Shown here in pieces: positions 34,025 through 43,486 of a stretch of 64,000 bases of DNA. The notes under the pieces were generated by a model that worked only from the letters and a program-made list of their open reading frames with translations, did no database searches and had not been told where the DNA came from. The translations under genes were made by a program, and so were the position numbers. Origin of the DNA: Chloroflexota bacterium. Lineage in GTDB: Bacteria; Chloroflexota; UBA6077; CF-72. Each line of letters starts with the position of its first letter. The stretch's first letter is position 1. The stretch spans positions 90,039 to 154,038 of the forward strand of contig JACPOP010000008.1 in NCBI GenBank assembly GCA_016191465.1, read 5' to 3'.

Positions 34025-35503
34025 ATGGGTCAGCCAGAGCAATCCAGGGACGTGGGCGGGCAGATGCCGCCCAAGGACACGCGCGACGGCGAAGCGTTCT
34101 CGCGGTGGTACGTGGCGGCCATCCGCCGCTCGGAGATTGCAGATTACTTCGAGCCCGTCGGCGGCACCATGGTGATCCGTCCGTACGGCTTCGGCATCTG
34201 GGAGAACATGCAGGCCGGCCTGGACCGGCGCTTTAAGGCGACGGGCCACCGAAACGCCTACTTCCCGCTGTTTGTCCCGGAGAGCTTCCTGCGCAAAGAG
34301 GCCAAGCACGTCGAGGGGTTCGCACCGGAAGTAGCGTGGGTCACACACGCAGGCGGGGAGAAGCTGGAAGAGCGCCTGGCGATCCGTCCTACCAGTGAAA
34401 CCATTATTGGCCACTTCTACGCGAAGTGGGTGCAATCGTGGCGCGACCTGCCCGTCCTGATCAACCAGTGGGCCAACGTGGTCCGCTGGGAGAAGCGCAC
34501 CGTGTTTTTCCTGCGCACCACCGAGTTCCTGTGGCAAGAGGGCCACACGGCACATCGCACCTACGATGAGGCGCAGGAAGAGACCATGAAGATGCTCGAC
34601 GTGTACGCCGAGTTCGCGGAGACGGAGCTGGCGCTGCCCGTCATCAAGGGGCCGAAGACCGAGCGCGAGAAGTTCCCGGGCGCGTTGATGACGTACAGCA
34701 TCGAGGCGCTGATGCCCGACGGGAAGGCGCTCCAGAGCGGCACCAGCCACAACCTGGGCCAGAACTTCGCGCGTGCGTTCGACATCGACTTCCTGGACCA
34801 GGACGGAGAGCGGCGCCACGCCTGGACCACCTCGTGGGGCATGAGCACGCGGATCATGGGCGGCATGCTCATGGCCCACGGTGACGATCAGGGATTGATC
34901 CTGCCACCGCGCATCGCACCCATCCAGGTGATCATCGTGCCCATTCCCGCGAAGAGCGAAGAAGACCAGACGCGTGTCGAAACCGCCGTGGCAGCGCTGC
35001 TGCGCGAGCTGGACGGCGGTGGCGTGAGGGCTGAAGCCGACCGTTCGGACAAGCGTCCGGGCTGGAAATTCAACGAGTGGGAGATGAAGGGCGTTCCCCT
35101 GCGCATCGAGGTGGGGCCGCGCGACCTGGCGAACGACCAGGTAACGCTCGTCCGCCGGGAATCGCGCGCGAAGGAGCAGGTGTCGCTTGACGGAGCACCG
35201 CGCCGCGCCGCCGACCTGCTCGTAGAGATCCAGGCCGCGCTCCTTGAGCGCGCGCGAACGTTCCGCGAGGCCCACACGGCGACAGTGGACGATTACGAGG
35301 GCTTCCAAGCCAGCATGGCCGAGCGGCGTGGGTTCCTGCGCGCCTACTGGTGCGGCTCTGCCGAGTGCGAGGCCCGCATCAAGGATGCGACCAGGGCGAC
35401 GATTCGAGTGATACCGGCAGACGCCGAAGCCGACGGTCCGGGAGCATGCGTCTACGATGGTGCCCCGGCGGAGCGTCGCGTCCTATTCGCCCAGGCGTAC
35501 TGA
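34025..35503 (+). CDS. proS: Prolyl-tRNA synthetase, archaeal/eukaryotic (ProS type 3) form
   Basis: A 492-residue class II synthetase. Motif 2 (QWANVVRWEKRT, LRTTEFLWQEGHTAH) and motif 3 (WGMSTRIMGGMLMAHGDDQG) are those of the short archaeal/eukaryotic type found also in Thermus; the bacterial INS editing domain is absent. The C-terminal zinc-like domain is present (YWCGSAECEARIKDATRATIRVIP). Two ATG codons 13 residues apart (MGQPEQS and MPPKDTRDG) are possible; the second aligns better with the Thermus start. It charges tRNA-Pro in the cytoplasm. Confidence 0.93.
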   Translation: MGQPEQSRDVGGQMPPKDTRDGEAFSRWYVAAIRRSEIADYFEPVGGTMVIRPYGFGIWENMQAGLDRRFKATGHRNAYFPLFVPESFLRKEAKHVEGFAPEVAWVTHAGGEKLEERLAIRPTSETIIGHFYAKWVQSWRDLPVLINQWANVVRWEKRTVFFLRTTEFLWQEGHTAHRTYDEAQEETMKMLDVYAEFAETELALPVIKGPKTEREKFPGALMTYSIEALMPDGKALQSGTSHNLGQNFARAFDIDFLDQDGERRHAWTTSWGMSTRIMGGMLMAHGDDQGLILPPRIAPIQVIIVPIPAKSEEDQTRVETAVAALLRELDGGGVRAEADRSDKRPGWKFNEWEMKGVPLRIEVGPRDLANDQVTLVRRESRAKEQVSLDGAPRRAADLLVEIQAALLERARTFREAHTATVDDYEGFQASMAERRGFLRAYWCGSAECEARIKDATRATIRVIPADAEADGPGACVYDGAPAERRVLFAQAY

Positions 35504-35514
35504 AGGGCACCGGT

Positions 35515-36453
35515 ATGGCACCCCGGTCCGCAGACGAACAGCAGAACTTTGACGCCGCGCTGGCGGCGATCGCCCGCGAGGAACCACTCACCGAGGAACA
35601 CCAGGACGCGCTCTCGCTCTCGCTTGCGGATGATGGCGACGTGGAGGCGTTCCGCGACGTGTGGAGCAAGCTGTCCGCGCCCGCCCGCGCCCGCGCGATC
35701 CGCTCGTTACGGAACGCCGCGGAGGCGCGCCTGCGGCTGGACTACAGTGCGCTGAACCTGCTGGCGCTCGCCGACGCCGACCCGCAGGTGCGCATCGCCG
35801 GCATTGAGGCGGCCCTGGAGGACCGAGGTCCGGCGCTCTTCCAACGGCTGCTGCAGATGGTGCAGACAGACCCGGTCGGCGCGGTGCGGCGAGCGGCCGC
35901 TGAAGACCTGGCGCGCTTCGCGCTGTTCGCCGAGCTCGAGGACCTGGATCAGCCTGATGTTGCAGCTCTGCGCACCACGCTCTTCCAGGCAGTGCGCAAT
36001 CAGCAGGAGGAGCCCGGTGTCCGCCAGGCCGCGCTGGGTGCGCTCGGCTACTTCTCCGATGAGGCCGTTGCCGAGGAGCTGGCCGCCGGCTTCGGCGAGC
36101 GTGACCTGCGTGTCGGAGCCGTGCGTGGCATGGGGCGCTCGGCCGACCCGCGCTGGACGGATCGTCTGCTGCCGGTCCTGGGCAGCGAGGACCCCGACCT
36201 GCGCGCCGAAGCGGCGAAGGCCCTGGGCGAAATCGAGGAGGAGCGCGCCGTGGGCCCGCTCGCAGAGCTCGTCGACGACCCGGACGAGGACGTGAGGGTC
36301 GCGGCAGTCCATGCGCTAGCCGTCATCGGCGGCGAAGAGGCGCGTGAAGCGCTCCTGTACCTGCTGGAGGACCCAAACCAGAAGGTCCGCGACGCCGCCG
36401 AACATGGCATCTCGAACCTGGAGACCGACGAGGACGACGGCCTCGACACCTGA
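35515..36453 (+). CDS. HEAT-repeat protein
   Basis: A 312-residue all-helical protein. Repeats of about 31 residues are visible from residue 80 on (for example DPQVRIAGIEAALED, DPDLRAEAAKALGEIEEERAV and DEDVRVAAVHALAVIGGEEA), typical of HEAT/PBS-lyase-like scaffolds. The protein is very acidic and ends EDDGLDT. ATG has GAAGGG seven bases upstream, overlapping the end of proS, so the two genes are co-transcribed. A protein-protein interaction role is likely; no catalytic motif is seen. Confidence 0.85.
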   Translation: MAPRSADEQQNFDAALAAIAREEPLTEEHQDALSLSLADDGDVEAFRDVWSKLSAPARARAIRSLRNAAEARLRLDYSALNLLALADADPQVRIAGIEAALEDRGPALFQRLLQMVQTDPVGAVRRAAAEDLARFALFAELEDLDQPDVAALRTTLFQAVRNQQEEPGVRQAALGALGYFSDEAVAEELAAGFGERDLRVGAVRGMGRSADPRWTDRLLPVLGSEDPDLRAEAAKALGEIEEERAVGPLAELVDDPDEDVRVAAVHALAVIGGEEAREALLYLLEDPNQKVRDAAEHGISNLETDEDDGLDT

Positions 36454-36616
36454 GCAAGCGCGGATCGCCTGCTCCATTCGCGTGAGCGGCCTGACGTTCC
36501 GTGTACAGCAGGCGACGGCAGCCGGCAGGGTGCGTCCCTCCGAGGAAGCAACACATGTCGTCTATGAGGGCTGTTGCCCCTCTGGACGGTGACGGCCGGT
36601 CTATAACCTGGAAGCC

Positions 36617-37321
36617 GTGGACCTCCCCAATGCCTCACTACGGGTGGTGCTTAACTTTGTGGCTGGCAATGTCGGCGCCGCCGTAGCTGAGTCTCGGCGG
36701 CTGGTCAAGCTGCTCCGGAGATCGCTGGACGGGTTTGGTTCTGCGGAACCAGCCCCGACACAAGTTCGCACTTCAGATCCTGAGAGTCCGGAAAACTGGA
36801 TCGGCCTCGACTACATTCATGACCAAGTCGTCGCCCAAATGGAGGAGCAATCGAAACTCTGGGAGAACGCAGATGGCCGACTGCGGCTGATCCTCGGGGT
36901 CATCGGCATCGTCTTCGCTGCGGTCTTGGGGCTGCTGCCTCGGGGCACCATCACCGTGATGACGGCTGCCGGGCCCATCACGGAGCCGCAGTACGTCCCG
37001 TTCTGGACCGGTTCTGCCGCCATTGCTGCAATCGGCTGCTTCGCTACTGCCGGCGTGATTGCGACTGTGGCCTACTGGCCGCGCGATTTCAACTGGCCGC
37101 CCGCGCCTGACTCGCTTCGGAAATACCTCACCACTGATCCCCGCGAAATCAAGCTGACGGTGCTCGACGAGATGTTGACAGCCTATGACCAGAACAGGGT
37201 ATGGCTGGGGCGGAAGTTTGTCGCGTTCCGATGGGCATTTTCATTGACGGCGATAGCCACGGCCCTCTTGGGGGTGGCCGTTATCATGCAGATACTGGTT
37301 TCCACGAGAGCACCGGGGTAG
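36617..37321 (+). CDS. Multi-TM protein resembling SLATT/Pycsar-type effector membrane domains
   Basis: A 234-residue protein of unknown function. After a soluble N-terminus of about 70 residues comes an amphipathic helix (DQVVAQMEEQSKLWENADGR), two membrane helices (LRLILGVIGIVFAAVLGLL and AIAAIGCFATAGVIATVAYW), a cytoplasmic helical stretch (LDEMLTAYDQNRVWLGRKF) and a third membrane helix (FSLTAIATALLGVAVIMQIL). The order helix, 2TM, YD-N-x3-L-x2-K helix, TM is that of SLATT- and PycTM-like membrane effectors in nucleotide-signalling defence systems. No nucleotide cyclase is adjacent. GTG start. Base composition is visibly less GC-rich than its neighbours, suggesting recent transfer. Confidence 0.5.
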   Translation: MDLPNASLRVVLNFVAGNVGAAVAESRRLVKLLRRSLDGFGSAEPAPTQVRTSDPESPENWIGLDYIHDQVVAQMEEQSKLWENADGRLRLILGVIGIVFAAVLGLLPRGTITVMTAAGPITEPQYVPFWTGSAAIAAIGCFATAGVIATVAYWPRDFNWPPAPDSLRKYLTTDPREIKLTVLDEMLTAYDQNRVWLGRKFVAFRWAFSLTAIATALLGVAVIMQILVSTRAPG

Positions 37322-37332
37322 GAGCGCAAACC

Positions 37333-37524
37333 ATGGCCACATCCACCAAGCAAGTTCCCGCCAAACGCCGCGACCCAGACATGGCGAACTTCATCTACAA
37401 GGGTGAGACTGGGCCCCAGAGCCCCAACAAGACAGGGAAGCGAGATCGAGACACACGAACGGGAGGTCGCGCCACAATGCCCTCGTCCTCGCACACCGAT
37501 CGAGCAAGGTTTGATGGCCGATAA
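37333..37524 (+). CDS. Small basic disordered protein, 63 residues
   Basis: Reads MATSTKQVPAKRRDPD and continues with Lys/Arg, Thr, Gly and Pro, ending ARFDGR. No hydrophobic core, so probably unfolded or partner-bound. ATG has TAGGAG eight bases upstream, and the gene starts 11 bases after the multi-TM protein, so it is co-transcribed. No family recognised. It overlaps the next small gene by 11 bases. The good ribosome site and tight spacing are the main reasons to call it. Confidence 0.5.
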   Translation: MATSTKQVPAKRRDPDMANFIYKGETGPQSPNKTGKRDRDTRTGGRATMPSSSHTDRARFDGR

Positions 37525-37663
37525 AGCCTCACCAGAAACTCCGAAGCCTCAGGCCTCGGTATCGACGCCGGTTAGCCGGCCCGTGCCTCAGCCTCGCGAG
37601 GACGCCACAATGGCAAATGTGTCCAAGAAGAGTCAGGACGACAAAATCCTTCGGAGGCGCTAG
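37514..37663 (+). CDS. Small Pro/Lys-rich protein, 49 residues
   Basis: Reads MADKASPETPKPQASVST and ends QDDKILRRR. AAGG lies four bases before ATG, and the gene overlaps the upstream small gene in another frame. It shares the element ATM-A/P-N/S with the first small protein but no clear homology. It could be a short partner of the multi-TM protein or a chance frame. Confidence 0.38.
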   Translation: MADKASPETPKPQASVSTPVSRPVPQPREDATMANVSKKSQDDKILRRR

Positions 37664-37886
37664 CCACAACGGGCTCGGCAGTAGAGAATTTCTGTTCGCA
37701 GCGTCGGGAGGGACTGCATCGCCATCCGACCAGCCATTGGCGATGCGCCCCTGTCAGCGTTCCGGATGCAGGGGGCTGCGCGGTCGAGGGGTGAGTGAAT
37801 CATTGACAGACCGGCCTGTTGCAGAGTTGGCTGCCCGGTACCGCACTCCCGCTTGCCCGGCGACGCGAACCGGTTGAGCCAGCCCT
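37664..37886. other. Intergenic stretch between the small cassette and oppF
   Basis: No gene, tRNA or strong hairpin could be supported. The two flanking units converge here (small genes from the left, oppF from the right). Confidence 0.5.
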
Positions 37887-38963
37887 CTAGATCGCCGGCA
37901 TCCCAGCCCCCACGGGGCTCGTTTGCGCACGCTGCAGGATCTCGTCCCAGAAGTGGCAGGCGACCTGGTGCTTGCTCTCGACCTCGATCAGCGGCGGCTC
38001 CTTCTCGCGGCAGAGGTCCTGGGCGAAGGGGCAGCGCGGATGGAAGCGGCAGCCGGTTGGCGGGTTCACGGGGCTCGGGACGTCGCCGGTCAGGATGATC
38101 CGCTGGCGCTTGCGCTCGATGGTCGGGTCCGGGATCGGGACCGCCGAAAGCAGCGCTTTCGTGTACGGGTGAAGCGGCCGCTCGTAGAGCACCGCCTGGT
38201 CCGCTACCTCCACGATCTTGCCGACGTACATGACCGCGACCCGGTCCGAGATGTGGCGGACCACGCTCAGATCGTGGGCGATGAACAGGTAGGTCAGGTT
38301 GAACTGGGCCTGCAAGTCTTCGAGCAGGTTGATGACCTGGGCCTGGATGGAGACGTCGAGCGCCGAAATGGGCTCGTCGCAGACGATGAATGCGGGCTCC
38401 ACTGCCAGCGCACGGGCGATGCCGATGCGCTGCCGCTGGCCGCCGGAGAACTCGTGGGGGTAGCGGTTGGCGAAGTACGGGTTGAGCCCGACCACACGCA
38501 GCAGCTCCTGCACGCGCTCCTGCTTGGCCTTGCCGCGGGCGAGGTTGTGGATCTCCAGGGGCTCGCCAATGATGCTGCCCACCGTCATCCGCGGGTTCAG
38601 GCTCGCGTACGGGTCCTGAAAGATCATCTGCATCTCACGACGCATCCGCCGCAAGTCGCCGCCGCCGAGCTTGGTGAGCTCCTTGCCCATGAAGTTGACG
38701 CTGCCGCCGCTAGGCTTGTAGAGCTGCAAGATGGCGCGGCCGGTGGTGCTCTTGCCGCACCCGGATTCACCAACCAGGCCCAGTGTCTCGCCCTTCTTCA
38801 CGGTGAACGAGATATCGTCCACCGCACGCACCCAGCCGACCTGCCGCTGCAGGATCAGCCCCTTGGTGATCGGAAAGTACATCTTCAGGTTCTCGACCCG
38901 AAGCAGATCCTGCTCGGCAGCTCCGTTGGCGGGCGCCTGGCTGGGAGAAATGGCAGTCGCCAT
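37887..38963 (-). CDS. oppF: Oligopeptide/dipeptide ABC transporter ATPase, OppF/DppF type
   Basis: A 358-residue ATPase with Walker [14 protein letters not shown], signature [15 protein letters not shown] and Walker [15 protein letters not shown]. The C-terminal OppD/F extension has the Cys residues of the [4Fe-4S]/structural motif ([15 protein letters not shown] ... VACHFW). It pairs with OppD 23 bases upstream. No substrate-binding protein or permease gene is adjacent, so the pair must serve transporters encoded elsewhere. Confidence 0.9.
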   Translation of the reverse strand: MATAISPSQAPANGAAEQDLLRVENLKMYFPITKGLILQRQVGWVRAVDDISFTVKKGETLGLVGESGCGKSTTGRAILQLYKPSGGSVNFMGKELTKLGGGDLRRMRREMQMIFQDPYASLNPRMTVGSIIGEPLEIHNLARGKAKQERVQELLRVVGLNPYFANRYPHEFSGGQRQRIGIARALAVEPAFIVCDEPISALDVSIQAQVINLLEDLQAQFNLTYLFIAHDLSVVRHISDRVAVMYVGKIVEVADQAVLYERPLHPYTKALLSAVPIPDPTIERKRQRIILTGDVPSPVNPPTGCRFHPRCPFAQDLCREKEPPLIEVESKHQVACHFWDEILQRAQTSPVGAGMPAI

Positions 38964-38986
38964 GGTTGATCGTCTTCCTCCTGGAC

Positions 38987-40039
38987 CTAGACGCCCTGCG
39001 CGACGGGCGATTCTGCATGCGGCTCGCGGCCGCCTGTTACGTCAACCCAGCACGCGATGCGATGGCCAGGCACAACCGGCTCCAGGCTGGGATTCTCCGG
39101 TACGCACCGCTCCACGGAGTACGGGCAGCGCGGCTGGAACGGACAACCGGGTGGCGCGTCCACCAGGTCCGGCGGCAGGCCCTCGATGGGAATGAGTTTT
39201 TCGCCCTTGACCTGGTCCAGGCGCGGGATGGACCGCAGCAGGCCCAGCGTGTACGGGTGGCGGGGGTTGTGGAAGAGCTCGTCCACTGTCCCCGTCTCGA
39301 CCACGTAGCCCGCGTACATCACGTTGATGCGGTCGGCGATGCCCGCCACCACGCCGAGGTCGTGGGTGATCATGATGAGCGCCATCCCGAGCTCCTCGCG
39401 GAGGCGCTTGAGCAGGTCCAGGATCTGCGCCTGGATGGTCACGTCCAGCGCGGTCGTCGGCTCGTCGGCGATCAGCAGCTTTGGCTCGCACGACAGGGCC
39501 ATGGCAATCATCACGCGCTGCCGCATGCCGCCGGAGAACTGGTGCGGATAGTCGTCGATACGGCTCTTGGCGGAGGGAATGCCCACCAGCTCCAGCAGCT
39601 CGACGGTTCGCTTGCGTGCGTCGCCGCGACTCATGTGCTTATGCAGCTCGAGCGCCTCGCTAATCTGGCGCCCGATCGTGAGCACCGGGTTGAGCGATGT
39701 CATGGGGTCCTGGAAGATCATGGCGATGTCGTTGCCACGGATCTTCCGCATGTCGTCCTCTTTGATTTTCAGAAGGTCCCGCCCCTCGAACAGGACGCTG
39801 CCACTGGTGATCCTGCCTGGCGGCGTCGGGATCAGGCGCATGAGAGACAGCGCGCTGACGCTCTTGCCACAGCCGGACTCGCCAACAAGCCCGAGCGCTT
39901 CACCCTCGTTGAGCGTGAACGACACGCCGTTCACGGCCTTCACGACGCCGTCCTGCGTGAAGAACTGCGTTCGGAGGTCCGTGACTTCCAGTAATGGGCG
40001 CTTCACCCCAGCGCCAATAGTCATCGATTCCGTGGCCAC
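38987..40039 (-). CDS. oppD: Oligopeptide/dipeptide ABC transporter ATPase, OppD/DppD type
   Basis: A 350-residue ATPase: Walker [16 protein letters not shown], signature [15 protein letters not shown], Walker [15 protein letters not shown], and the C-terminal Cys cluster ([15 protein letters not shown] ... RIACWV). D and F differ in the usual way (SGGMRQR in D, SGGQRQR in F). First gene of a two-gene operon. It lies downstream of the glycine cleavage operon on the same strand but separated by a terminator-like stem. Confidence 0.9.
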   Translation of the reverse strand: MATESMTIGAGVKRPLLEVTDLRTQFFTQDGVVKAVNGVSFTLNEGEALGLVGESGCGKSVSALSLMRLIPTPPGRITSGSVLFEGRDLLKIKEDDMRKIRGNDIAMIFQDPMTSLNPVLTIGRQISEALELHKHMSRGDARKRTVELLELVGIPSAKSRIDDYPHQFSGGMRQRVMIAMALSCEPKLLIADEPTTALDVTIQAQILDLLKRLREELGMALIMITHDLGVVAGIADRINVMYAGYVVETGTVDELFHNPRHPYTLGLLRSIPRLDQVKGEKLIPIEGLPPDLVDAPPGCPFQPRCPYSVERCVPENPSLEPVVPGHRIACWVDVTGGREPHAESPVAQGV

Positions 40040-40084
40040 GGTCCTGTTTCTCTCTCCTCGCTCAGCAACCCGTCCAGCCGTCAG

Positions 40085-40123
40085 GCCGGCCGGGCGGGAA
40101 CATCGCCGCCCCCGCGGGCCGGC
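40085..40123 (-). terminator. Possible terminator after gcvPB
   Basis: GCCGGCC-GGGCGG (40085-40097) pairs with CCGCCC and GGCCGGC (40106-40111 and 40117-40123), leaving a five-base bulge and an eight-base loop. It lies ten bases after the gcvPB stop on this strand. No T run follows. Confidence 0.4.
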
Positions 40124-40132
40124 TGAGTGTAC

Positions 40133-41647
40133 TCATTCTTCGCTTCCCGCGGCGCCCCAGCGCAGGATCGGCTTCCGCGCCGCCGTCACCTCATCCAGCC
40201 GGCCGACAGGCTGGAGGTGCGGTGCCGCGCGAAGCAGCTCCGGATCGTCGGCTGCCTCTTCGGCAATCCGACGCATGACGCGAACAAACCGGTCGAGCGT
40301 TGCCTTCGATTCTGTCTCGGTTGGCTCGATCATCAGCGCTTCTTCCACATTGAGCGGAAAGTAGATCGTCGGCGGGTGGATGCCGTAGTCAATCAGGCGC
40401 TTCGCCACGTCCAGCGTGCGAACGCCGTGCTGCTCGCGCAAGCGCCTGCCCGAGATTACCAGCTCGTGCATACACGTGCGATCGTAGGCGAGGTCGTACA
40501 GGTCGGCGAGGCACGCGCGCAGGTAGTTGGCATTGAGCACGGCCGTCTGACTCACCTGGCGCAAGCCATCCTCGCCATGCATGCGAATGTAGGTGTAGGC
40601 GCGCGCCAGGATACCGAAGTGTCCCTGAAAGCCCTTGAGCCTGCCAATGCTCTTCGGGCGATGGTGTACCAGCGCAAATGAGCCGTCGTCGCCTTGAACA
40701 ACCAGGGGAGTGGGCAAGTACGGCTCGAGGAGCTCGCTCACCACAACCGGCCCAGCGCCTGGGCCGCCAGCGCCGTGCGGCGTCGAGAACGTCTTGTGGA
40801 CGTTGATGTGCAGGCAGTCAAAGCCCATCTCCGCCGGCTTGACCACGCCCAGGATCGCATTCAGGTTCGCGCCATCCCCGTAGACGAGCCCGCCCGCGGC
40901 GTGAACGATGCTCGTCACCTCTTGGAGATGGCGCTCGAACAGGCCGAGCGTGTTCGGGTTCGTCAGCATCATGCCGGCTACGGTGTCGTCGCACTCGGCG
41001 CGCAGCCGGTCCAGGTCTACCTCGCCGTGCGCGTCGGTGGGAATGGCCACGGTGTAGTAGCCGCACATGGCCGCCGTCGCCGGGTTCGTGCCGTGGGCGG
41101 AATCGGGCACCAGCACTTTCTTGCGGCGCGCATCCCCCCGATCCACGTGGTAGGCCCGGATCATCAACATCCCCGCCAGCTCGCCCTGGGCTCCAGCAGC
41201 AGGCTGCAGGGTGGCGGATTCGAAGCCGGTGATCTCCGTCAGCGCCTGCTGAAGGCGGTACAGCAGCTCGAGCGCGCCCTGCACAGTTTCGTCCGGCTGG
41301 AGCGGGTGCACGTGCGCGATGCCGGGCAGCCGGGCGACGTCTTCGTTCACCCGTGGGTTGTATTTCATCGTGCACGAGCCCAGCGGGTAGAAGACGCTAT
41401 CGATGCACACATTGCGCTGCGCCAGGTGGGTGTAGTGGCGGACGACGTCCAGCTCGCCGATCTCGGGGAGTGGCAGGTCCTCACGCAACAGGACCGCGTC
41501 GAGCGAATCCGCCTCAGGCACGTCAAGCGTGGGCAGGCGGTAGCCGGGCGCGCCGGCGTGCGACAGCTCGGAAAGCAGCGGTTCCGGCTGGGGACCCGCC
41601 GTCACAACCGTGCGGGCGCTTTCCAGATCCGGCATCGCGGCGATCAC
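40133..41647 (-). CDS. gcvPB: Glycine dehydrogenase (decarboxylating) subunit 2, GcvPB
   Basis: A 504-residue PLP subunit of P protein. The PLP lysine is in [33 protein letters not shown] and [20 protein letters not shown] are the standard blocks. Together with GcvPA it decarboxylates glycine and loads the aminomethyl group onto lipoyl-GcvH. The split two-gene P protein is the form of Firmicutes, Thermus, Archaea and Chloroflexota. Its start overlaps the gcvPA stop by four bases. Last gene of the operon gcvT-H-PA-PB. Confidence 0.95.
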   Translation of the reverse strand: MIAAMPDLESARTVVTAGPQPEPLLSELSHAGAPGYRLPTLDVPEADSLDAVLLREDLPLPEIGELDVVRHYTHLAQRNVCIDSVFYPLGSCTMKYNPRVNEDVARLPGIAHVHPLQPDETVQGALELLYRLQQALTEITGFESATLQPAAGAQGELAGMLMIRAYHVDRGDARRKKVLVPDSAHGTNPATAAMCGYYTVAIPTDAHGEVDLDRLRAECDDTVAGMMLTNPNTLGLFERHLQEVTSIVHAAGGLVYGDGANLNAILGVVKPAEMGFDCLHINVHKTFSTPHGAGGPGAGPVVVSELLEPYLPTPLVVQGDDGSFALVHHRPKSIGRLKGFQGHFGILARAYTYIRMHGEDGLRQVSQTAVLNANYLRACLADLYDLAYDRTCMHELVISGRRLREQHGVRTLDVAKRLIDYGIHPPTIYFPLNVEEALMIEPTETESKATLDRFVRVMRRIAEEAADDPELLRAAPHLQPVGRLDEVTAARKPILRWGAAGSEE

Positions 41648-42999
41648 GCGCCCACCTCGGCGAGCGCCTGTACCAGCGCGTCAATCTCCTCGCGGTTGTT
41701 CATCTCGGTAAACGCCAGCAGGAGTCCGTCCGGGTACGCGCCGTCCAGAGACCGAGCCGGAACTCCACCGAGGATCTGACGCTCCACGAGGTGGTGCCGG
41801 GCCGCTTCGCCGCCGACCGGCCCAAGGATGAGAAGCTCGTTGTAAAAGGGTGCCGGCGTTGCCACGCGGAACGCAGTTCGCGCCGCGATCTCGGCCGCGG
41901 CATACGCGGCGTATGCCCGAGACTGCCGGGCAACCTCCCGCAGCCCCTCCGGACCAAGGAGCGACAGGTACGCGCTGACTCCGATGGCCAGCAGCGTCTG
42001 GGAGGTGCAGATGTTGGAGGTGGCCTTCTCGCGGCGGATGTGCTGCTCGCGGGCCTGAAGCGTCAGCACCCAGCCGCGCCGGCCGTCGTGGTCTGTGGTC
42101 TGGCCGGCGATGCGGCCGGGCAACTGCCGCAGATGCCGGCTCTTACAGGCCATCAGCCCGGCCCAAGGACCGCCAAACTGGAGCGGTAGCCCCAGCGGCT
42201 GCCCTTCCGCCACGGCGATGTCCGCCCCCCAGGCGCCCGGCGTCCGCAGGAGTGCGTAGCAAGTGGGGTCCGCGGTGGCAACCACCAGCAGCGCGCCGGC
42301 TTCGCGCGCTGCCGCGGCAACGGGAGCAAGGTCATGCACACGCCCGAACGCGTCCGGCTGCATGACTACGACGCACGCCGTGCGTGCGTCGACCAGCCCC
42401 GCAACCTGGTCGGCGACCAAGGCGCCTGATGCGCCCAGGGCCACCTCAGACGTGGCGACCTCCACGCCGCGCGCCGCCACGTAGCTCTGGATGACCTCTC
42501 GCCACTGCGGGTTCAGCGCTCCAGACAGGACGACCCGTTCGCGGCGGGTGATCCGCTGCGCCATGAGCACGGCCTCGCCCGCGGCCGAAGCGCCGTCGTA
42601 GACGCTCGCGTTCGCCGCCTCCATGCCGAGCAGGTCGCACACCAGCGATTGAAACTCAAACATCGCCTGGAGGGTGCCCTGGCTCACTTCGGGCTGATAT
42701 GGCGTGTACGCGGTAGCGAGCTGCGGCATCCCCATCACGTGGCTCACCACCGACGGGCTGGCGTGGTTGTACGCGCCCGCGCCAAGGAAGCACGGCCAGT
42801 CGCGGACCGTGACGTTCCGCGCCGCAAGGCGCCCGACGTGGCGCTGGACCTCCACTTCGGAGAGCGCCGGTGGCAGGTCCAGGCGGGGGAACCGCGCATC
42901 CGCGGGGACGTCGGCGAACAGGTCTTCGATCGATCCCACGCCGATCGTCTGGAGCATGGCCTCACGGTCCAGGTCCGTGAGCTGGGTGAACGTAGGCAT
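41644..42999 (-). CDS. gcvPA: Glycine dehydrogenase (decarboxylating) subunit 1, GcvPA
   Basis: A 451-residue subunit of split P protein. Typical blocks: [53 protein letters not shown] and [18 protein letters not shown]. It lacks the PLP lysine, which is on GcvPB, and works as an obligate partner. It overlaps gcvPB by four bases and follows gcvH after 59 bases. Confidence 0.95.
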   Translation of the reverse strand: MPTFTQLTDLDREAMLQTIGVGSIEDLFADVPADARFPRLDLPPALSEVEVQRHVGRLAARNVTVRDWPCFLGAGAYNHASPSVVSHVMGMPQLATAYTPYQPEVSQGTLQAMFEFQSLVCDLLGMEAANASVYDGASAAGEAVLMAQRITRRERVVLSGALNPQWREVIQSYVAARGVEVATSEVALGASGALVADQVAGLVDARTACVVVMQPDAFGRVHDLAPVAAAAREAGALLVVATADPTCYALLRTPGAWGADIAVAEGQPLGLPLQFGGPWAGLMACKSRHLRQLPGRIAGQTTDHDGRRGWVLTLQAREQHIRREKATSNICTSQTLLAIGVSAYLSLLGPEGLREVARQSRAYAAYAAAEIAARTAFRVATPAPFYNELLILGPVGGEAARHHLVERQILGGVPARSLDGAYPDGLLLAFTEMNNREEIDALVQALAEVGA

Positions 43000-43058
43000 T
43001 CGCCGGGAGTCTCGTCTATTGATGCTCTCGGCGAAAAGTGACGGTTGCGGCGCGGGGC

Positions 43059-43457
43059 CTACTCACCTATCTGGTCGGCGTACTGCTCTGCCGAAAGCAG
43101 CCCCTCGGAGGGAGTACCCTCGGCCTTTACGCGGATCATCCAGCCGCCCTGGTACGGGTCGTCGTTGACGATCTGCGGCTCGTCAACCAGCGCCGCGTTG
43201 ACCTCAAGCACTTCCCCGGAAACCGGTGCGTACAGATCTGATGCTGTTTTCACGGATTCCACGACGCCGAACGGTTGGCCTGCCTCGATCCGGTCCCCTA
43301 CCTTTGGCAGCTCCACGTACACAATGTCGCCGAGCTGCTCCTGGGCGAAGCTGGTGATGCCGACGAGGAACGTGTCGTCAGCATCTTCCTGCTTGATCCA
43401 CTCGTGTTCGGCGGTGTAACGACGGTCAGTCGGGGTGGTGTGGGCGTCCTGGTCCAT
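43059..43457 (-). CDS. gcvH: Glycine cleavage system H protein
   Basis: A 132-residue lipoyl carrier. The lipoylated lysine is K70 in GVVESVKTASDLYAP; other family parts are YTAEHEWIK, GITSFAQEQLGDIVYVELP and the C-terminal WMIRVKAE. ATG at MDQDAHTT is used; the open frame further upstream lies inside gcvT in another frame. It shuttles the aminomethyl group from GcvPA/PB to GcvT. A lipoate ligase and lpd are not in this window. Confidence 0.95.
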   Translation of the reverse strand: MDQDAHTTPTDRRYTAEHEWIKQEDADDTFLVGITSFAQEQLGDIVYVELPKVGDRIEAGQPFGVVESVKTASDLYAPVSGEVLEVNAALVDEPQIVNDDPYQGGWMIRVKAEGTPSEGLLSAEQYADQIGE

Positions 43458-43486
43458 GCTTCGTTCGTCTCCGCTTGGGATGGCGC

